From Neoechinorhynchus agilis (taxonomy: Eukaryota > Acanthocephala), in NCBI GenBank assembly GCA_051530055.1, contig CM121343.1:1488001-1552000 (forward strand): a stretch of DNA of 64,000 nucleotides. The letters run 5' to 3'. Positions 1-11,540 of this stretch are shown here, in pieces. Position numbers and translations under genes: made by a program. The notes under the pieces were generated by a model. That model was given only the letters and a program-made list of their open reading frames with translations. It had not been told where the DNA came from and searched no databases. Each line of letters begins with the position of its first letter. The stretch's first letter is position 1.

Positions 1-1766
1 TAACTCCCTATTGAATAGGAAATTCAAACTGGCTTCACATAATATCCACTTTTTTAATTTGGCTGCTAGGATATCCCTCAATACTAGTCAATCATCTTCT
101 CTTTACGAAATAATGTCCTTGCCGAAGCAAGTGACTCATTTCTGACAGTAGTGTCTAAGCGCAATTTCGCGTCTACTAAGCCCCGGCTTCTGAATTTATA
201 TGGGAAACAATTGTTTTTAGCTCGTTCGGATGGTAATCAGGTGGCAGCTAAGTTTTGGTCTTCCCTTTATTGGCCATGTCGGTCTAGATATCAAATGTCG
301 TGTGATATAAGAGCGATCGAGTCTTTAGTTCCCTACTCCTCTCAATGGTGGCGAATAGCATCCAAAAAAGTTTTGTCTCCTGGAAGAGGGCGGCGGACGC
401 CTGGATTAGGGAGGCTGGGATTCCCCGTGTGGTGGCCGATCTGTGCACAGAACATTCAGCTGGTTGCTCTAACATCCCAGTCCATCTCGAGTTTTTGCCC
501 ATCAAACGCCATAGACAGGATCTTTCTGCTAATGACATAATTAAGGTTTAGCGGCCAAAAAATCTATCCTCCTCAAATAGTAAATCCGATTCCTTTAAGA
601 CCACAAATGTTCTATCTGAGGAGAATGTTGACCATATAGCAAGGGCCTTGGTACGAGCTCCGCCACAAGAGTGGGGTTCGATTAATCTGGCAAAACGCAT
701 ATTTCTAGTGAAAGACAAACGTCGAAAAATATCATCAGTCAACGATGTTCGGCCTATCTCCATACAAAACTCCTTAGTCTCGATTTACGAGAGAGCTCTT
801 GCCCGATACATTTTGGAGTTTGCGGTGGAGCACAATTGAGTTGACCCACGTTGCCACGGGTTTCTATCAGGGAAATCGGTGCACTCAGCAATTAGGGAGA
901 TCGCCAATCATTTGTACAATAATCAAAACTCAACGAACTTATTGATTTCGTTTGATATATCCCGGGCATTTGACAACATCAATATATACTTTATCATTAA
1001 TATTCTTAAATTCTTTGATTTTCCGTACAATATCATCGCTCGGGTCTCTAATACATTAAGGTCTAAATCCTTTTTCTTCCAAGACGATCCCGTTAATAGC
1101 ACATATTATCAGACCAAAGGAGTTCCTCAGGGTTCTCCGCTGTCCCCTATACTCTTCTGCCTCGCCACCCAGTTTATCATACAGAACTGCAGGGTCTGCA
1201 AAGCCATCTCCATCTACGCAGACGATATGACTGCGGCCATTAAGGAGGTCAATTATCTGCGAGCTAAAAAACAGCTTCTCGCTCTCTTAACTTTTCTTGA
1301 AAACACACTACCTATGATGGGTCTGCAGCCGAACCCCAAGAAAACCCAGTTTATTATTAAATCCAAGTCACGAACGGGCAAAATAAAGCTTTTGGAGGCA
1401 TTCAACAATTTTTTTGGTACCAATATTAACAGAACCTCCTCTAAGCTGACCATTTTGGGTTATTCATTTACGGCTAATTTCTCCCCCTTTCATGACTTAG
1501 CCAAACTTAAAAAATTATTAAAACTTGCGAACATAAAGGCACGAAGACCTCAACGGCTAGGCCATCCTTTGAAGTGTATTCGTTCAGTTTGGAACGCATG
1601 GGCTATTTCGGGCCTTGTTTTTTACTCCCGCGGCCGACCACCTGACCAACGTATGGTATTCCGCAATACCTTCCTTAAAGCTCTCCAACATCTTCAATAC
1701 CCTTTTGCGCATACTACAGATTGGTCCGACAAAACGTACCGATGGATCGACTTAAAAATGTCCTGA
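1..1766 (+). mobile_element. LINE A, copy 1 (non-LTR retrotransposon, reverse transcriptase)
   Basis: Decayed non-LTR retrotransposon. The best-preserved part is an open frame at 879-1766 (295 codons) with reverse transcriptase motifs: LISFDISRAFDNIN (motif A), KGVPQGSPLSPILF (motif B) and ISIYADDMT, the YADD catalytic box. The preceding RT segment DVRPISIQNSLVSIYERALA lies near 745-810 and still earlier element sequence near 345-550, each in a different frame, so there are at least two or three frame breaks. No endonuclease domain was found, and the clade is not assigned. The 5' end is beyond the window or lost. The part before about 340 has open frames but I recognise nothing in it. Confidence 0.8.
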
Positions 1767-2233
1767 ATCGCTATCCTCACTGTCCGATCCAAAATTTGTA
1801 AATACATTGCGATTCCTAACGAATAAATCCTTGTTATCATGGATAAAGACCTCGGGGATCATGGCTGTGGTGAAAACACTCTGGAAAGGCCACTCCAATG
1901 GTTGTTCAGTGAGCTCCCAGCCAGTCTTCTTACCTCTTAAACCAAGAAGGTTTGATCTCCAAGTGTCCGACATTGTTCAATGGTGGAGGTCGAGGGATAA
2001 GACCCCTGACAATGGCTCATCGATCTGCCTGAAAGCCACTAATGTTGAAAATAAAGTTAATATTGGCAGAATTGCTCAAGCCATGATCTATGCCTCCGCC
2101 GAGGAATGGGCGCACATAAACCTCTCGAAAAGAATTTTCCTGATTAAAACGAAGGGTAAAAAAGTTACGGGTGGAGACGTTCGACCGATTTCTATACAAA
2201 ACTCATTGGTATCTATTTACGAAAGGGCACTGG
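1767..2233 (+). mobile_element. LINE A, second partial copy, cut by the Penelope-like element
   Basis: Directly downstream of the first copy the same element starts again. The frame at 1807-2233 repeats, in order, the segments seen at about 345-820 of copy 1, ending in DVRPISIQNSLVSIYERALA, which is shared residue for residue with copy 1. Surrounding residues differ at many positions, so the two copies are diverged rather than a recent duplication. Homology stops at about 2233, where sequence of the Penelope-like element (opposite strand) begins. This is therefore the insertion or rearrangement point. Confidence 0.72.
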
Positions 2234-3000
2234 CTAAATCTCTTACAATTTGCGCCACTTTATCGTACAGAATTATATCGTTGAAACTTTCCCCAGGGAC
2301 TGTTTTTAACATCGCTTCCACATCACATCTCACCTCAATGTCCGAAATCTTCAGTGTGGGAATGAAATCGGGCCCCATTGCTAAAACGCTGATTTCATGT
2401 TTTGTGAGTGTTCTGCTAGACCAATTAACTACTCCCAAGTCTCGCATCTCTTCCTGAGCTTCCTCCGCCTCCACGATTCCCAGTGTGTTCAACTGCTTTT
2501 TCACTATACTTCTAGTCTTATAATCATGATCTACCATTTTTCCTTTCACGAAATCGTTTACGAAGCATATGTCCTGCGATTCCATGATCGAGACCAGACT
2601 TTCCCACCTTGTCCTGATTTCGGCCTTCAATTTCCCTATCCGAAATCTCGCGTTTCTAATCGCAAATTTCATGATGGACTTTTCAAGATTGAATAGATGT
2701 TTTAAGCCAGTTAGTCCTATTATCCCTGTTTTAATTCTTGCGCACACAGGTACGGCTTCTTGTTTCGGCACTCGCTCATAAAATGAATGGACATCTCTGC
2801 ATTAAATGCTCTTTTTTCGTAGTCCAATAATCGATAGATATCTTTACGGCAGTTGTCACCATACTGCTTGCTAATTTCGTTGAGAATAACTTTCGGTGCG
2901 AATTTAACTTCTTTTTGGGTGACTCTTTATCGCTCCGAGAAAAATTAACATTTATTCCATTAATACTTCGAGACAATAGTGAACAAGGAAGATTACTCAA
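2217..3000 (-). mobile_element. Penelope-like element, inverted 5' part (N-terminal domain)
   Basis: The minus-strand frame 2771-2217 (184 codons) reads like the N-terminal region of Penelope-type proteins. It has the family's conserved stretch before the RT, here LTKHEISVLAMGPDFIPT. Minus-strand sequence from 3000 to 2776 is probably its 5' leader. The reverse transcriptase and endonuclease of the same element lie immediately next to it on the plus strand from about 3001. In an intact element both parts would be in one orientation, so the 5' part has been inverted here, an arrangement known as 5' inversion in elements that copy by target-primed reverse transcription. Confidence 0.7.
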
Positions 3001-4400
3001 TCTGGAAGGAAATTGCTCAATGATGGAAAGTTTGTGAAATTAAATAAGGCTCCAACAGTGGCACGTGAACGTGCATTCAATCGACATCTTATGGACTTAC
3101 AGAAGTCAGGAAAAATATCACAAGAATGGTACAATAACACACCCGAAACTCCATAAACCGAAACTGAATGTAAGACCTGTGATAGCCTCTTATAATTCCT
3201 TTAGCCATAGATTGGCAAAGGTGATTAAACAATTACTCAGACAATATATCGAGAAGAGCGATTCAGAAGCGAAGGATGGACCTGCGTTTGCAAAATTAGT
3301 AAGAAAGATGGATCCCAGAAACAGGTGGTTTATGACAGTGGACATTAAGTCTCTATTTACAAATATACCACTTAAAGAAGCAACAAAATCAGCAGCAACC
3401 CTACCACAAGTAAAATGCGAGTCACCTTCCCTAAGCGTGGAGGAATGGATAAAGCTGATTGATTGGTGTACCACGAGAACATCTTTCAGTTTCGAGGATC
3501 TAATTATTGATCAGATCGATGGTGTAGCGATGGGATCTCCGTTAGGACCAATACTGACTCACATATTTCTAACAGAATACGAAAAGACGGTTCGAAGAAT
3601 CATTCCTGAGATATTGGTATGGTACCGGTATGTGGACGACGCCTTCCTCGTTTTAACTGAGAATCCCGAAACTATTGATGTGCCGAAAAAACTAAATAGC
3701 ATTCATCTGTCGATCCAGTGGACTACAACATTTCAAAGTCCAACAGGTGAATTGTCTTTTTTGGACGTAATAATGAAACGCAACGGGAACGAAATAGATA
3801 CCAGAGTCTTTAAAAAACCAGGAATACCATGGGGCTTATCAGATTGAAAGAGTCATGGGGCGACACGATATAAAGTCGCAGCGGCGAAGACTCTTTTCAA
3901 TAGAGCACGAGAGATATGCAGCAATAGCAGAAATCTATCGGCAGCCATGATTGAGATAGAGGGTATGCTCCAAAAACGTCACTTTCCGAGATGGACGATC
4001 AAAAGAGCTAAATTTTGTAGAATGAAGGAAGGATATGCCACATCGGACAAAATGGTGATAAAATGCCTGAAGAACACGTATGTGGGTGAAAAGGCACTCA
4101 ATCAGATATCGCACACTTTGTGGAAAGTGAAAGAACCGAAGATGATACCATATTTTCCATCCGCCCCGAAATTGAGTGGCCTGTTCAAAAAGAAACCGAA
4201 GACACCAACACCTTGTGTCGTATATACTATACCTTGCATAAATTGCCCGAAGAGGTATGTCGGACAAACGAAGCAAGGGTTGAATAAGAGAGTTAACCAG
4301 CACAAGTATAGTGTGAGGGGAGGCGACACTTCTTCGGCGATTTTTAATCATGTGTTGGAGGACGGCCATATAATTGATTTCGATGGAGCAAGCATATTGG
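3001..4400 (+). mobile_element. Penelope-like element, RT and GIY-YIG endonuclease part
   Basis: The frame starting near 3020 begins with the element's pre-RT segment (DGKFVKLNKAPTVARERAF) and continues through the RT at about 3065-3847. RT landmarks are RPVIASYNS, FMTVDIKSLFTNIP (motif A), DGVAMGSPLGPIL (motif B) and WYRYVDDAFLV (YVDD catalytic box). A second frame, 3947-4400, carries the GIY-YIG endonuclease: VVYTIPCINCPKRYVGQT, then QHKYSVR and a SSAIFNH box. RT plus C-terminal GIY-YIG is the diagnostic architecture of Penelope-like elements. The coding part is broken once or twice and its 3' end is missing. At about 4400 it runs straight into LINE B; a second LINE B copy at 24 kb lacks the Penelope part, which fixes this junction. 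Confidence 0.88.
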
Positions 4401-6666
4401 AAACCGGTCGAAGCACCCATGTAGTAGCGGAAGCTTTGAAATTCCATCTCCTCCCATTCAGGACAGGACGCCCACTCAAATTTCAGAGATGAAAAAGGCC
4501 ATCTCAACTTTTGCAAATGGTTCGGGTCACGGGCTTGACGGACTAAGGCCTCAGCACTTAAAGGACATGATGTCCTTTTCAACTGGTGAAGCAGCTCTCT
4601 CTCTAGAAAGTGCGCTTTCTCGAATAGTCGACCGCCTGACTGGAGAGGACCTGAACCCCGTTGCAAAAGACCTATTTTTCGGAGCATCATTATGTGCTCT
4701 CACAAAAAAAGAAGGTGGGATTCGTCCCATCGCCGTATCTTCGACGATACGCCGACTTGCAGGAAAAATTCTCTGCAAACGTATTACAGAGAAAACCGGG
4801 CAGCAACTTCGTCCAGTCCAACTGGGCTGCTGCACATCCTGCGGGGCGGAAGCTATCGTCCACTCGCTCCGAAACTTTGCTACGAGTAGCTCAGCGCCGT
4901 GCGTGATTCTTAAGTGCGATTTTCGGAACGCCTTTAACTCTCTTAATAGAGAAAGCATGTTCCGCGCAATTAAGGAACACGCACCAGAAGCCTTCCAGTA
5001 TTTTCTCAATGCCTACGGGACGGCGATTCCTTTGCTTTTCGAAGACCACCTCATTTGGTCCGAAAGAGGAGTGCAGCAAGGAGATCCCCTCGGTCCAATC
5101 GGATTCTCCCTAACAGTAAACCCAATAGCGCATTCTCTCCATTCCAGCTTCAACGCTTGGTACTTGGATGACGCTACGCTCGGAGGTGATCCCTCCGTTG
5201 TACTGCGCGATTTGGAGACGCTGATTAGGGAGACCTCGAAGATGGGCATTGAGCTTAATGCTGGAAAATGTGAGCTCCTTGTACTGAATATTGGAGACGC
5301 CGCTAAAGTCAAAGAACTAATGGCTGGGTTCGAGGCCGTAGCTCCAGGTCTGAAACTCGTGACTCGGGAACAACTCAGCCTCTTGGGCAGTTGTGTCTTC
5401 GATTCAAATGTGGAAGATGAGATCGGCCATATCATACCGAAACTTTCGTTGCTGTGCGATAGGATGTGCGCTCTCTCGGCTCATGAAGCCTTGTTTCTCA
5501 TAAAGAACGCGCTCTTCATCCCCAAATTATTGTACAAGGTTCGCACAGCAACATTTTTCAAACACAAAGAAGGATTGGCAAAGCTGGACAATAAAGTGAG
5601 GGCTTGCCTCGAGCGTATTTTAAATGTCCAGCTCTCAGATGAGGCGTGGCGACAAGCTTCTTTGCCTGTGTCATCTGGGGGATTGGGAATTCGGGCACTA
5701 GTCGACCTTGCTTTGCCGGCCTTTCTTGGATCGTTTGAGGGGAGCCTACCAGTCTCGAAGAACATTTTGAAAGAAAAGTTTTGTCTTGACCGGGATTTCG
5801 TGGTGGCGGTTGAGGAATGGTGCCAGCAGACAGGCGCTAACCAAGTTCCCGTGAATGGCCTCAGACAGTCGATCTGGGACGGACCTCTTGTCGCGAGAGC
5901 TCACAGCTCTCTTCTTTCAGGTTCTCGCGATGGGGTCGTCCGAGCTAGACTGTTGGCAGTTTCAACACGAGAATCTGGGGCGTGGTTGGAGGCTGTTCCT
6001 CTGGCATCTGTGGGAACTCTTCTTACTGACGAGGTGACGAGGATCGCAGTATCCTTAAGACTCGGTCTCCCGATATGCACGCCCCATCGCTGTCGATGTG
6101 GGTCTTTGGTTGATGCTTTCGGGCGACACGGTCTCGTCTGCAGAAGGTCAGCAGGAAGGTTTTCACGCCATTCTGAAATCAATAACGTAATTTCTCGGGC
6201 GTTGAGAACGGCGAACTTCCCGAACATCCTGGAAGCCGCCCACCTCTGCAGACTAGACGGCCGTAGGCCCGATGGAATTTCGGTCTTCCCGTGGCGGGAG
6301 GGCAAATGCCTTCTCTGGGACGCCACGTGTGTGGACACCCTCGCAGCCAGCAACATCCCCTACTCCCTCGAAATCGCCGGTGGTGCCGCCAGTGCAGCGG
6401 AAGGGAGGAAGGTACGAAAATATATGCAGCTATCGAGGGCTCACTATTTTGTCCCCTTTGGGGTAGAGACGTATGGAGCGCTCGGCAGCTCGGCACTCTC
6501 TCTGCTCAAGGATCTCTCGAAGAAATTGAGAGAGGCAACCGGAGACTCAAGAGCAGGCTTATTTCTTCGACAAAATATCTCGCTGGCAGTACAACGGGGC
6601 AATGCTGCCAGCGTGATGGCGACAGTCGAGGAAGGACAAAAGCTGGAATTTGGTGGGAGGTGGTGA
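4401..6666 (+). mobile_element. LINE B: non-LTR retrotransposon with restriction-like endonuclease, long ORF
   Basis: One uninterrupted frame runs from about 4401 to the stop at 6664-6666; the first ATG is at 4489 (725 codons). The RT occupies roughly codons 1-330: NGSGHGLDGLRPQHLKD, IRPIAVSSTIRRL, ILKCDFRNAFNSL (motif A), RGVQQGDPLGPIGFSL (motif B) and FNAWYLDDATLGG (YLDD box). The C-terminal part has a Cys/His cluster (CRCGSLVDAFGRHGLVC, about codon 540) followed by a PD-(D/E)XK-like nuclease with RRPDG and LLWDATCVD. This order, RT then zinc motif then restriction-like nuclease, is that of early-branching LINEs such as R2, NeSL and Hero; I do not assign the clade. Its N-terminal zinc-finger region is absent here because the copy is truncated at 4401. 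It is the best-preserved mobile ORF in the window, and other copies lie at 18.6, 20.1, 24, 35.5 and 57.5 kb. Confidence 0.88.
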
Positions 6667-6779
6667 ATGTAAAGAAAAGTAACCAAATAGAATTTTCGAA
6701 ACAAAGTAACTTTTTTACCATTGACAATTTAATTTAATTTTTATAAATTCACCAATCTTTAAATTATCTTATGTACAAT

Positions 6780-9700
6780 ATCTTTATATAAAAAAGAGAC
6801 AGAAACGGAAGAGCAGACTTTGTCAGAAAGGCTGAGGGATAATTTGGTACTCCATACACCGCATGAAGCAGCCAGAATAGCTGCCCTACAGATGGAGAAT
6901 CTTAGTTTTGAAATGCTTCAGGAAATAGCTCTTAAATTCGAAGCAACGACAAGAGCGATGGAGTTGATCCCGAAACCTGCAGCTGAGATCGAAGAGCACG
7001 TGTAGCCGATAAAAAGAAATTCAAGAGACCTCAACAATCGGAGAAACGAATGCTCTAAATGTGGACTAGGCCATGAGCAAAATCACCAATGTAAGGCACG
7101 GATGATCAGGTGTTTCAAGTGTGGAAGATATGGCCATGTCGCTAGAAAGTGACGGAGTCAAAATGTGAGCATGCTGCTGCGAATCATCCCCGATCCGAGC
7201 GAGAACGAATTTCAGGTTACAAAAATTGAGAAAATACCGATCCAAAAGCAAGTATGGGTGGAAGTCAGGATAAATGGTTCTAAAGTTTCGATGCAATTTG
7301 ACACAGGTGCCGATGCCAGTATAATAAGTAAAGTCGTTTGGAATCGCATAGGGAAACCAGCTCATTATTGACCGGTTTCAGTGGATCGAGGATACCGAAT
7401 TTGGGACAATGCAAGGTATGGGTGGAAGTTGAAAATCAAAGGAATAAGGTCCCGGTGACTGTGATAGATAGGGCACCTCGATGTTTGTTCAGACTGGTAT
7501 GGTGCAGGGAATTCGAGATGAAGCTGCCTTATCAGGTTTTCGTAAATACCGTTAACGAAGGATCAAGGGACGTACGTTTACAAAAGCTTGTTGGTGATTA
7601 TGCGAATGTATTTCGAAAAACCCAAGACACGATCAAGAATTATAAAGTTAAATTATCATTGAAAAAGAATGCCGAACCCATTTTTCTGCCAGCTCGTTGG
7701 ATACCGTTCGCATTGATTAAACCGTTCAAAGAAGAATTACAGCGACTGGAAGGTAAAGGAATTCTCAAGCCAGTGCAGAGCGCCCAACAGTCAATCGAAT
7801 GGGCGACACCGATTATGCCCATAAAAATACCCGATGGAAGGATTCGGAGTTGCGGGGACTTTAAGGTGCCTAGTATGGAGGTACTAGCGGGTAAATTGTT
7901 CAATGGTTAGAAGCATTCTGTCTTAGACCTGGCTGATGCATATTTACAATTGGAAGTTGACGAGGACATTAAGGGACTATTGACGATTGCAACTCCCTGG
8001 GGGTTGTTCAGCTATCAAAGACTCAAATTCGGAATTTCTGCAGCTCCGAAGATGTTTCAGCTGTTCATGGATGAGCTGCTTGAGGGCATACCGATGACAC
8101 AAGCATATATTGATGATATTATTGTCTCGGGGACGAATGATGAGGACCATTTGCGGAACTTGAAGACTGTCCTTTCAAGGCTGGAATCGGCGGGAGTGCG
8201 AGTAAAGAAGGACAAATGTCAATTTCTAAAAGAACATGTTAGTTATATGGGGCACTCTCTGGTGAAGGGGAATGACAAGCAAGTGCAGAACGAGTGGATG
8301 CTTTGAAACTGGCGGCAGATCCTGTTTGTAAGAAAGAGCTGCGGTCCTTTTTAGGTGCGGTTAACTTCTTAGACAAATTCATACCACATTTGCAAACAAT
8401 TTGTACACCGTTGCACGATTTGCTTAGAGTGAATGCCAAATGGAAATGAAAAATGCGTTTATTGATGTCAAGGAGGCCGTATCGAATCATATCAGCTTGA
8501 TCCTATTCGATGAAATGAAACCAGTGACCTTAGCTTGTGATGCTAGCGAGAAAGGAGTTGGAGCTGCTATTTTCCAAGTTGACGAGCGAAACCAGAAATA
8601 TATGCCTATCATGTTTGCTTCCAAGAAACTCAGCCCAGCAGAGCTAAAATATTCAACGTTGGATAAGGAAGCGCTGGCTATCGTATGTGGGGTCAAGAGA
8701 TTTCATAAATTTCTTTTTGGCCGACACTTCACGATCGAAACGGATCATCAACCGTTAAGGCATATATTTGGAGAAAACAGAACATAAAGCAAGATGACCA
8801 ATGGACGGATAGTACGTTGGGCAAGTACGATTACGTTGTGAGATATGTGAAGGGCAAAACGAATTTGTATGCCGATTGTCTATCTCGCTTACACAACCCA
8901 CTAAGTCTAGAAGCAAAGGAGAGCACAGTCGACGCCAGGACGTTGTTCACGATTCAGAACGAAGGTGCCAAACACTGTCAGCTATCAAGAAGGACGATTA
9001 TTGAGGCTACGAAATACGATTATGAGACTCAACGAATAGTCAGGTTTTTGAAATACGGTTGGGAGCCTAAGATGGATGGAGATAAAAAGAAATACTGGGA
9101 CCGAAGAAGCGAATTGTAAGAGGAAAACGGCATGCTCATGATACACCAACTAATTGTCATTAGTAAGCAATTGCGCCCAGCGGTGTTGAGTGTGCTCCAC
9201 GACGGTCATCCGGGCATCGATGCCATGAGGAACCTATCAAGACATTATGTTTGGTAGCCGAAAATTGGAGCAGACGTGGAAATCTTCGTCAATCAATGCA
9301 AAACTGCCAGGGGCGAAGAATTCTGAAGAAAAGACAACCGATGTATCCATGGGATACTCCAGCAACACCATGGACAAGACTTCACATCGATTTGACAGGG
9401 TCCGTCTATGGTAAGATGTTTTTGTTGTTAATGGATGCCACGAGTAAGTGGCCGGAGATTTGGAACTTGGGAAGTAGGGCAACGACTGGTAGTGTGATAG
9501 CCAAACTCAAAGATTGCTTTGCCAGATTCGGAATTCCAAAACAGATTGTCTCCGAAAATGGTCCCCAATTCACTTCAGAACAGTTTGAAGTATTTTGTAA
9601 AGGACAGGGAATTCAACACATCAAATCGAGTCCATATAACCCTCAGACCAATGGGTTGGTAGAACTAATGGTTGGTACTTTCAAACGAAGAACGATGGAC

Positions 9701-10500
9701 AAAATCGGGGATATTAATCAAGAGGAATTATGGGCGTTTCTTTTTAATTATAGAAATTCCAAGAACAATGTCACCAAAATAACACCAGTGGAAAAATTAA
9801 TAGGTAGACGTTTGCCCATATTTTCGACAATATGCATACATCAATTGATGAAAAAGACGCCTCAGAAAATTCGAAAGTGAAGTTCGATCTGAAGAAAGAG
9901 CACCAATTTCAAGACAAGGACTTGATTTGGTATAAGCGACCTATAGATGACACATGGAAAGGAAAGATAGAGCGCAGGACAGGGCCGGTATCTTATCGTG
10001 TTGTTGATGAAAACGGTAAAGAGCAGAGGATTCATGTGGACTATTTACGATGCAGATGGGAAAAGAGACTAGCAATGCAGAGTTGGATGAAACAAAGTTC
10101 GCTATGATAGAACCACAGAGAATAGGATGGATGGATCGAGGTCCACAGAGACAGATGAGGAAGAGAAGTCGTCATCAAAGAACGAAGGGGATTCGGCGAA
10201 TGAGAAGCCAGCGTCTGAAAAAGAAGCAAGTGAGGCCGTCGACGATCGGGCGAAGCAGGGGAAGCTAGCTAAAAAAAGGAACCAGAGAAGCTACTGCGGA
10301 GAAGCACAATAATAAGACGACCCCCACAACTTATCAAATTTGATTGGGAGAAGAGATGTGGTGATCGATAATACGGTGACGAGTGACGTATGTAGAGTCT
10401 GTCGTTGATTATTATGGTAGCAGTGTGGCAGCACGTTTGTGTGAGTGTTGTTGTTAATAAAGTAATATGATAGCAGACTGGATTGGCTCAGCCTCGTATT
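6780..10500 (+). mobile_element. Ty3/gypsy-type LTR retrotransposon, broken fossil
   Basis: Relict of a Ty3/gypsy-family element. Recognisable parts in order are: a Gag tail with two CCHC zinc knuckles (about 7045-7152), an aspartic protease with the D-T-G-A box (about 7290-7330), reverse transcriptase (about 7640-8310, YIDD-type box near 8107), RNase H (about 8440-8790), an integrase with its zinc-binding region and catalytic core (about 9140-9880), and a basic integrase tail (to about 10110). The domain order identifies the gypsy group. It is broken, with roughly eight breaks, and lacks most of gag. The stretch 10310-10500 is non-coding and has a polyadenylation-like AATAAA near 10455, so it may be a remnant of the 3' LTR. 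No matching 5' repeat was found. The level of decay suggests an old insertion, but age cannot be dated from one copy. Confidence 0.85.
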
Positions 10501-11029
10501 GCCGGCGTCAACGGGGAGCGTCGACGGATTTTCTGGTGTTGCCGGCTGAAGCGATCGCGGGATTTGACCAGATCCCCCACGACGTGATTTGATGGGCCCA
10601 TGAATGCACAAAACTCCGAATTTCGTGATTGAAAAAGAGTCTAAACAAACGGAGCATATACCTTTGGAGAGGCCCAGTGTCCCGGTAGCGTTGGGCGTTT
10701 CCTCGGTATTTGATTGGTCCGAATACGTAGTTTGGCTGTCGTTGCTGGTTGCGCCAAATTGTATCATTGCAGCGTCAACGGGTCGTGATATCAGATAAGG
10801 ATCGTGTGTGCAAATGAAATTGCTTGTCACAAAGTAGTGATTTGATGAACATAATTTAGTTTTGCTTGTAAGTTTGTTATGATCTTTTTGAGTTTTATCC
10901 TGTTTGTTTTTCTGATTGTTGAAGTGTTTTTTTTCAATGTCCGTAGCCGAAGAATTTATCGTAAAAATATTTTGTAAACCACTCCTTAAAGATCAAAGGT
11001 TATTTTGTAATCATAAATTATAAAGAATT
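10501..11029. other. Non-coding stretch after the gypsy fossil
   Basis: GC-richer sequence to about 10800 is probably still part of, or flanking, the gypsy fossil (LTR or leader-like). From 10800 the sequence becomes AT-rich with no recognisable feature. Open frames here match nothing I know. Confidence 0.4.
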
Positions 11030-11540
11030 TCCATTTTTCAATTGAATCGTTGACTAGAGATTTGCGCCTTGCTATTTCTCGAACAAACGAAGCAGTAAAG
11101 CAGCTACATTCTATGAGTTTTGCTCGATCTGAGCAATTCCTTCTGATGCGAAAGGTTTCGTTACTCTCCTCTGAAAATAGCACTTATTATGAGCTCATTT
11201 TGAAATCGCTACAAGTGGATGTTCATAAAACGCTGGAATATTTGCGAAGATTTAGTACAGTAGATCAGAGAGTACAAGAGATTAAGTTGCAGGGATTTCT
11301 AGTCAATGTGAAAGTAACATATTGGTTGAGGGAACATATCTTTTGGGACTAAACCTCTTTTTTCCATATTATCGGAATCCAAACGAATTCAAGAAGAGCG
11401 AATATGCAACAACTAATAGACATTATCGATAGGAAACGAACTTTGGTCACTTGTACTCGACTTTGTGAGAGGGGAAATCAAGAATATGTAATATTTGTAA
11501 AATATATGGTTAATGATAGTGTTTGTAGTGGTTATGAGTT
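11030..11540 (+). pseudogene. Decayed copy of the helical ORF at 28.3 kb
   Basis: The frame 11050-11352 is the same protein segment as the minus-strand ORF at 28331-28747 (shared runs include SRTNEAVKQLHSMSFARSE and YYELILKSLQVDVHKTLEY). The match continues past its stop: the stretch around 11375-11540 (QTNSRRANMQQ-like, then sequence ending in an AGAATATGTAATATTTGTAAA run) also matches downstream of the other copy. The longer ORF at 28 kb is interrupted here by a stop and frame change near 11350, so this copy looks like the decayed one. The function of the parent is unknown; the residues look alpha-helical. Confidence 0.6.

Noticed and set aside
2397-2781. Plus-strand open frames upstream of the Penelope RT.
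   Set aside because: They are complements of the inverted N-terminal part of the element, which reads as family-like protein only on the minus strand.
4380-4500. A Penelope-LINE chimera: the GIY-YIG frame appears to run directly into LINE B, and the flanking sequence also occurs at 24.2 kb.
   Set aside because: Aligning the two places shows the shared part begins at about 4400 and is LINE B sequence read in the Penelope frame. The 24-kb copy has LINE B's own upstream region instead, so the junction is a chance juxtaposition, not a composite element.
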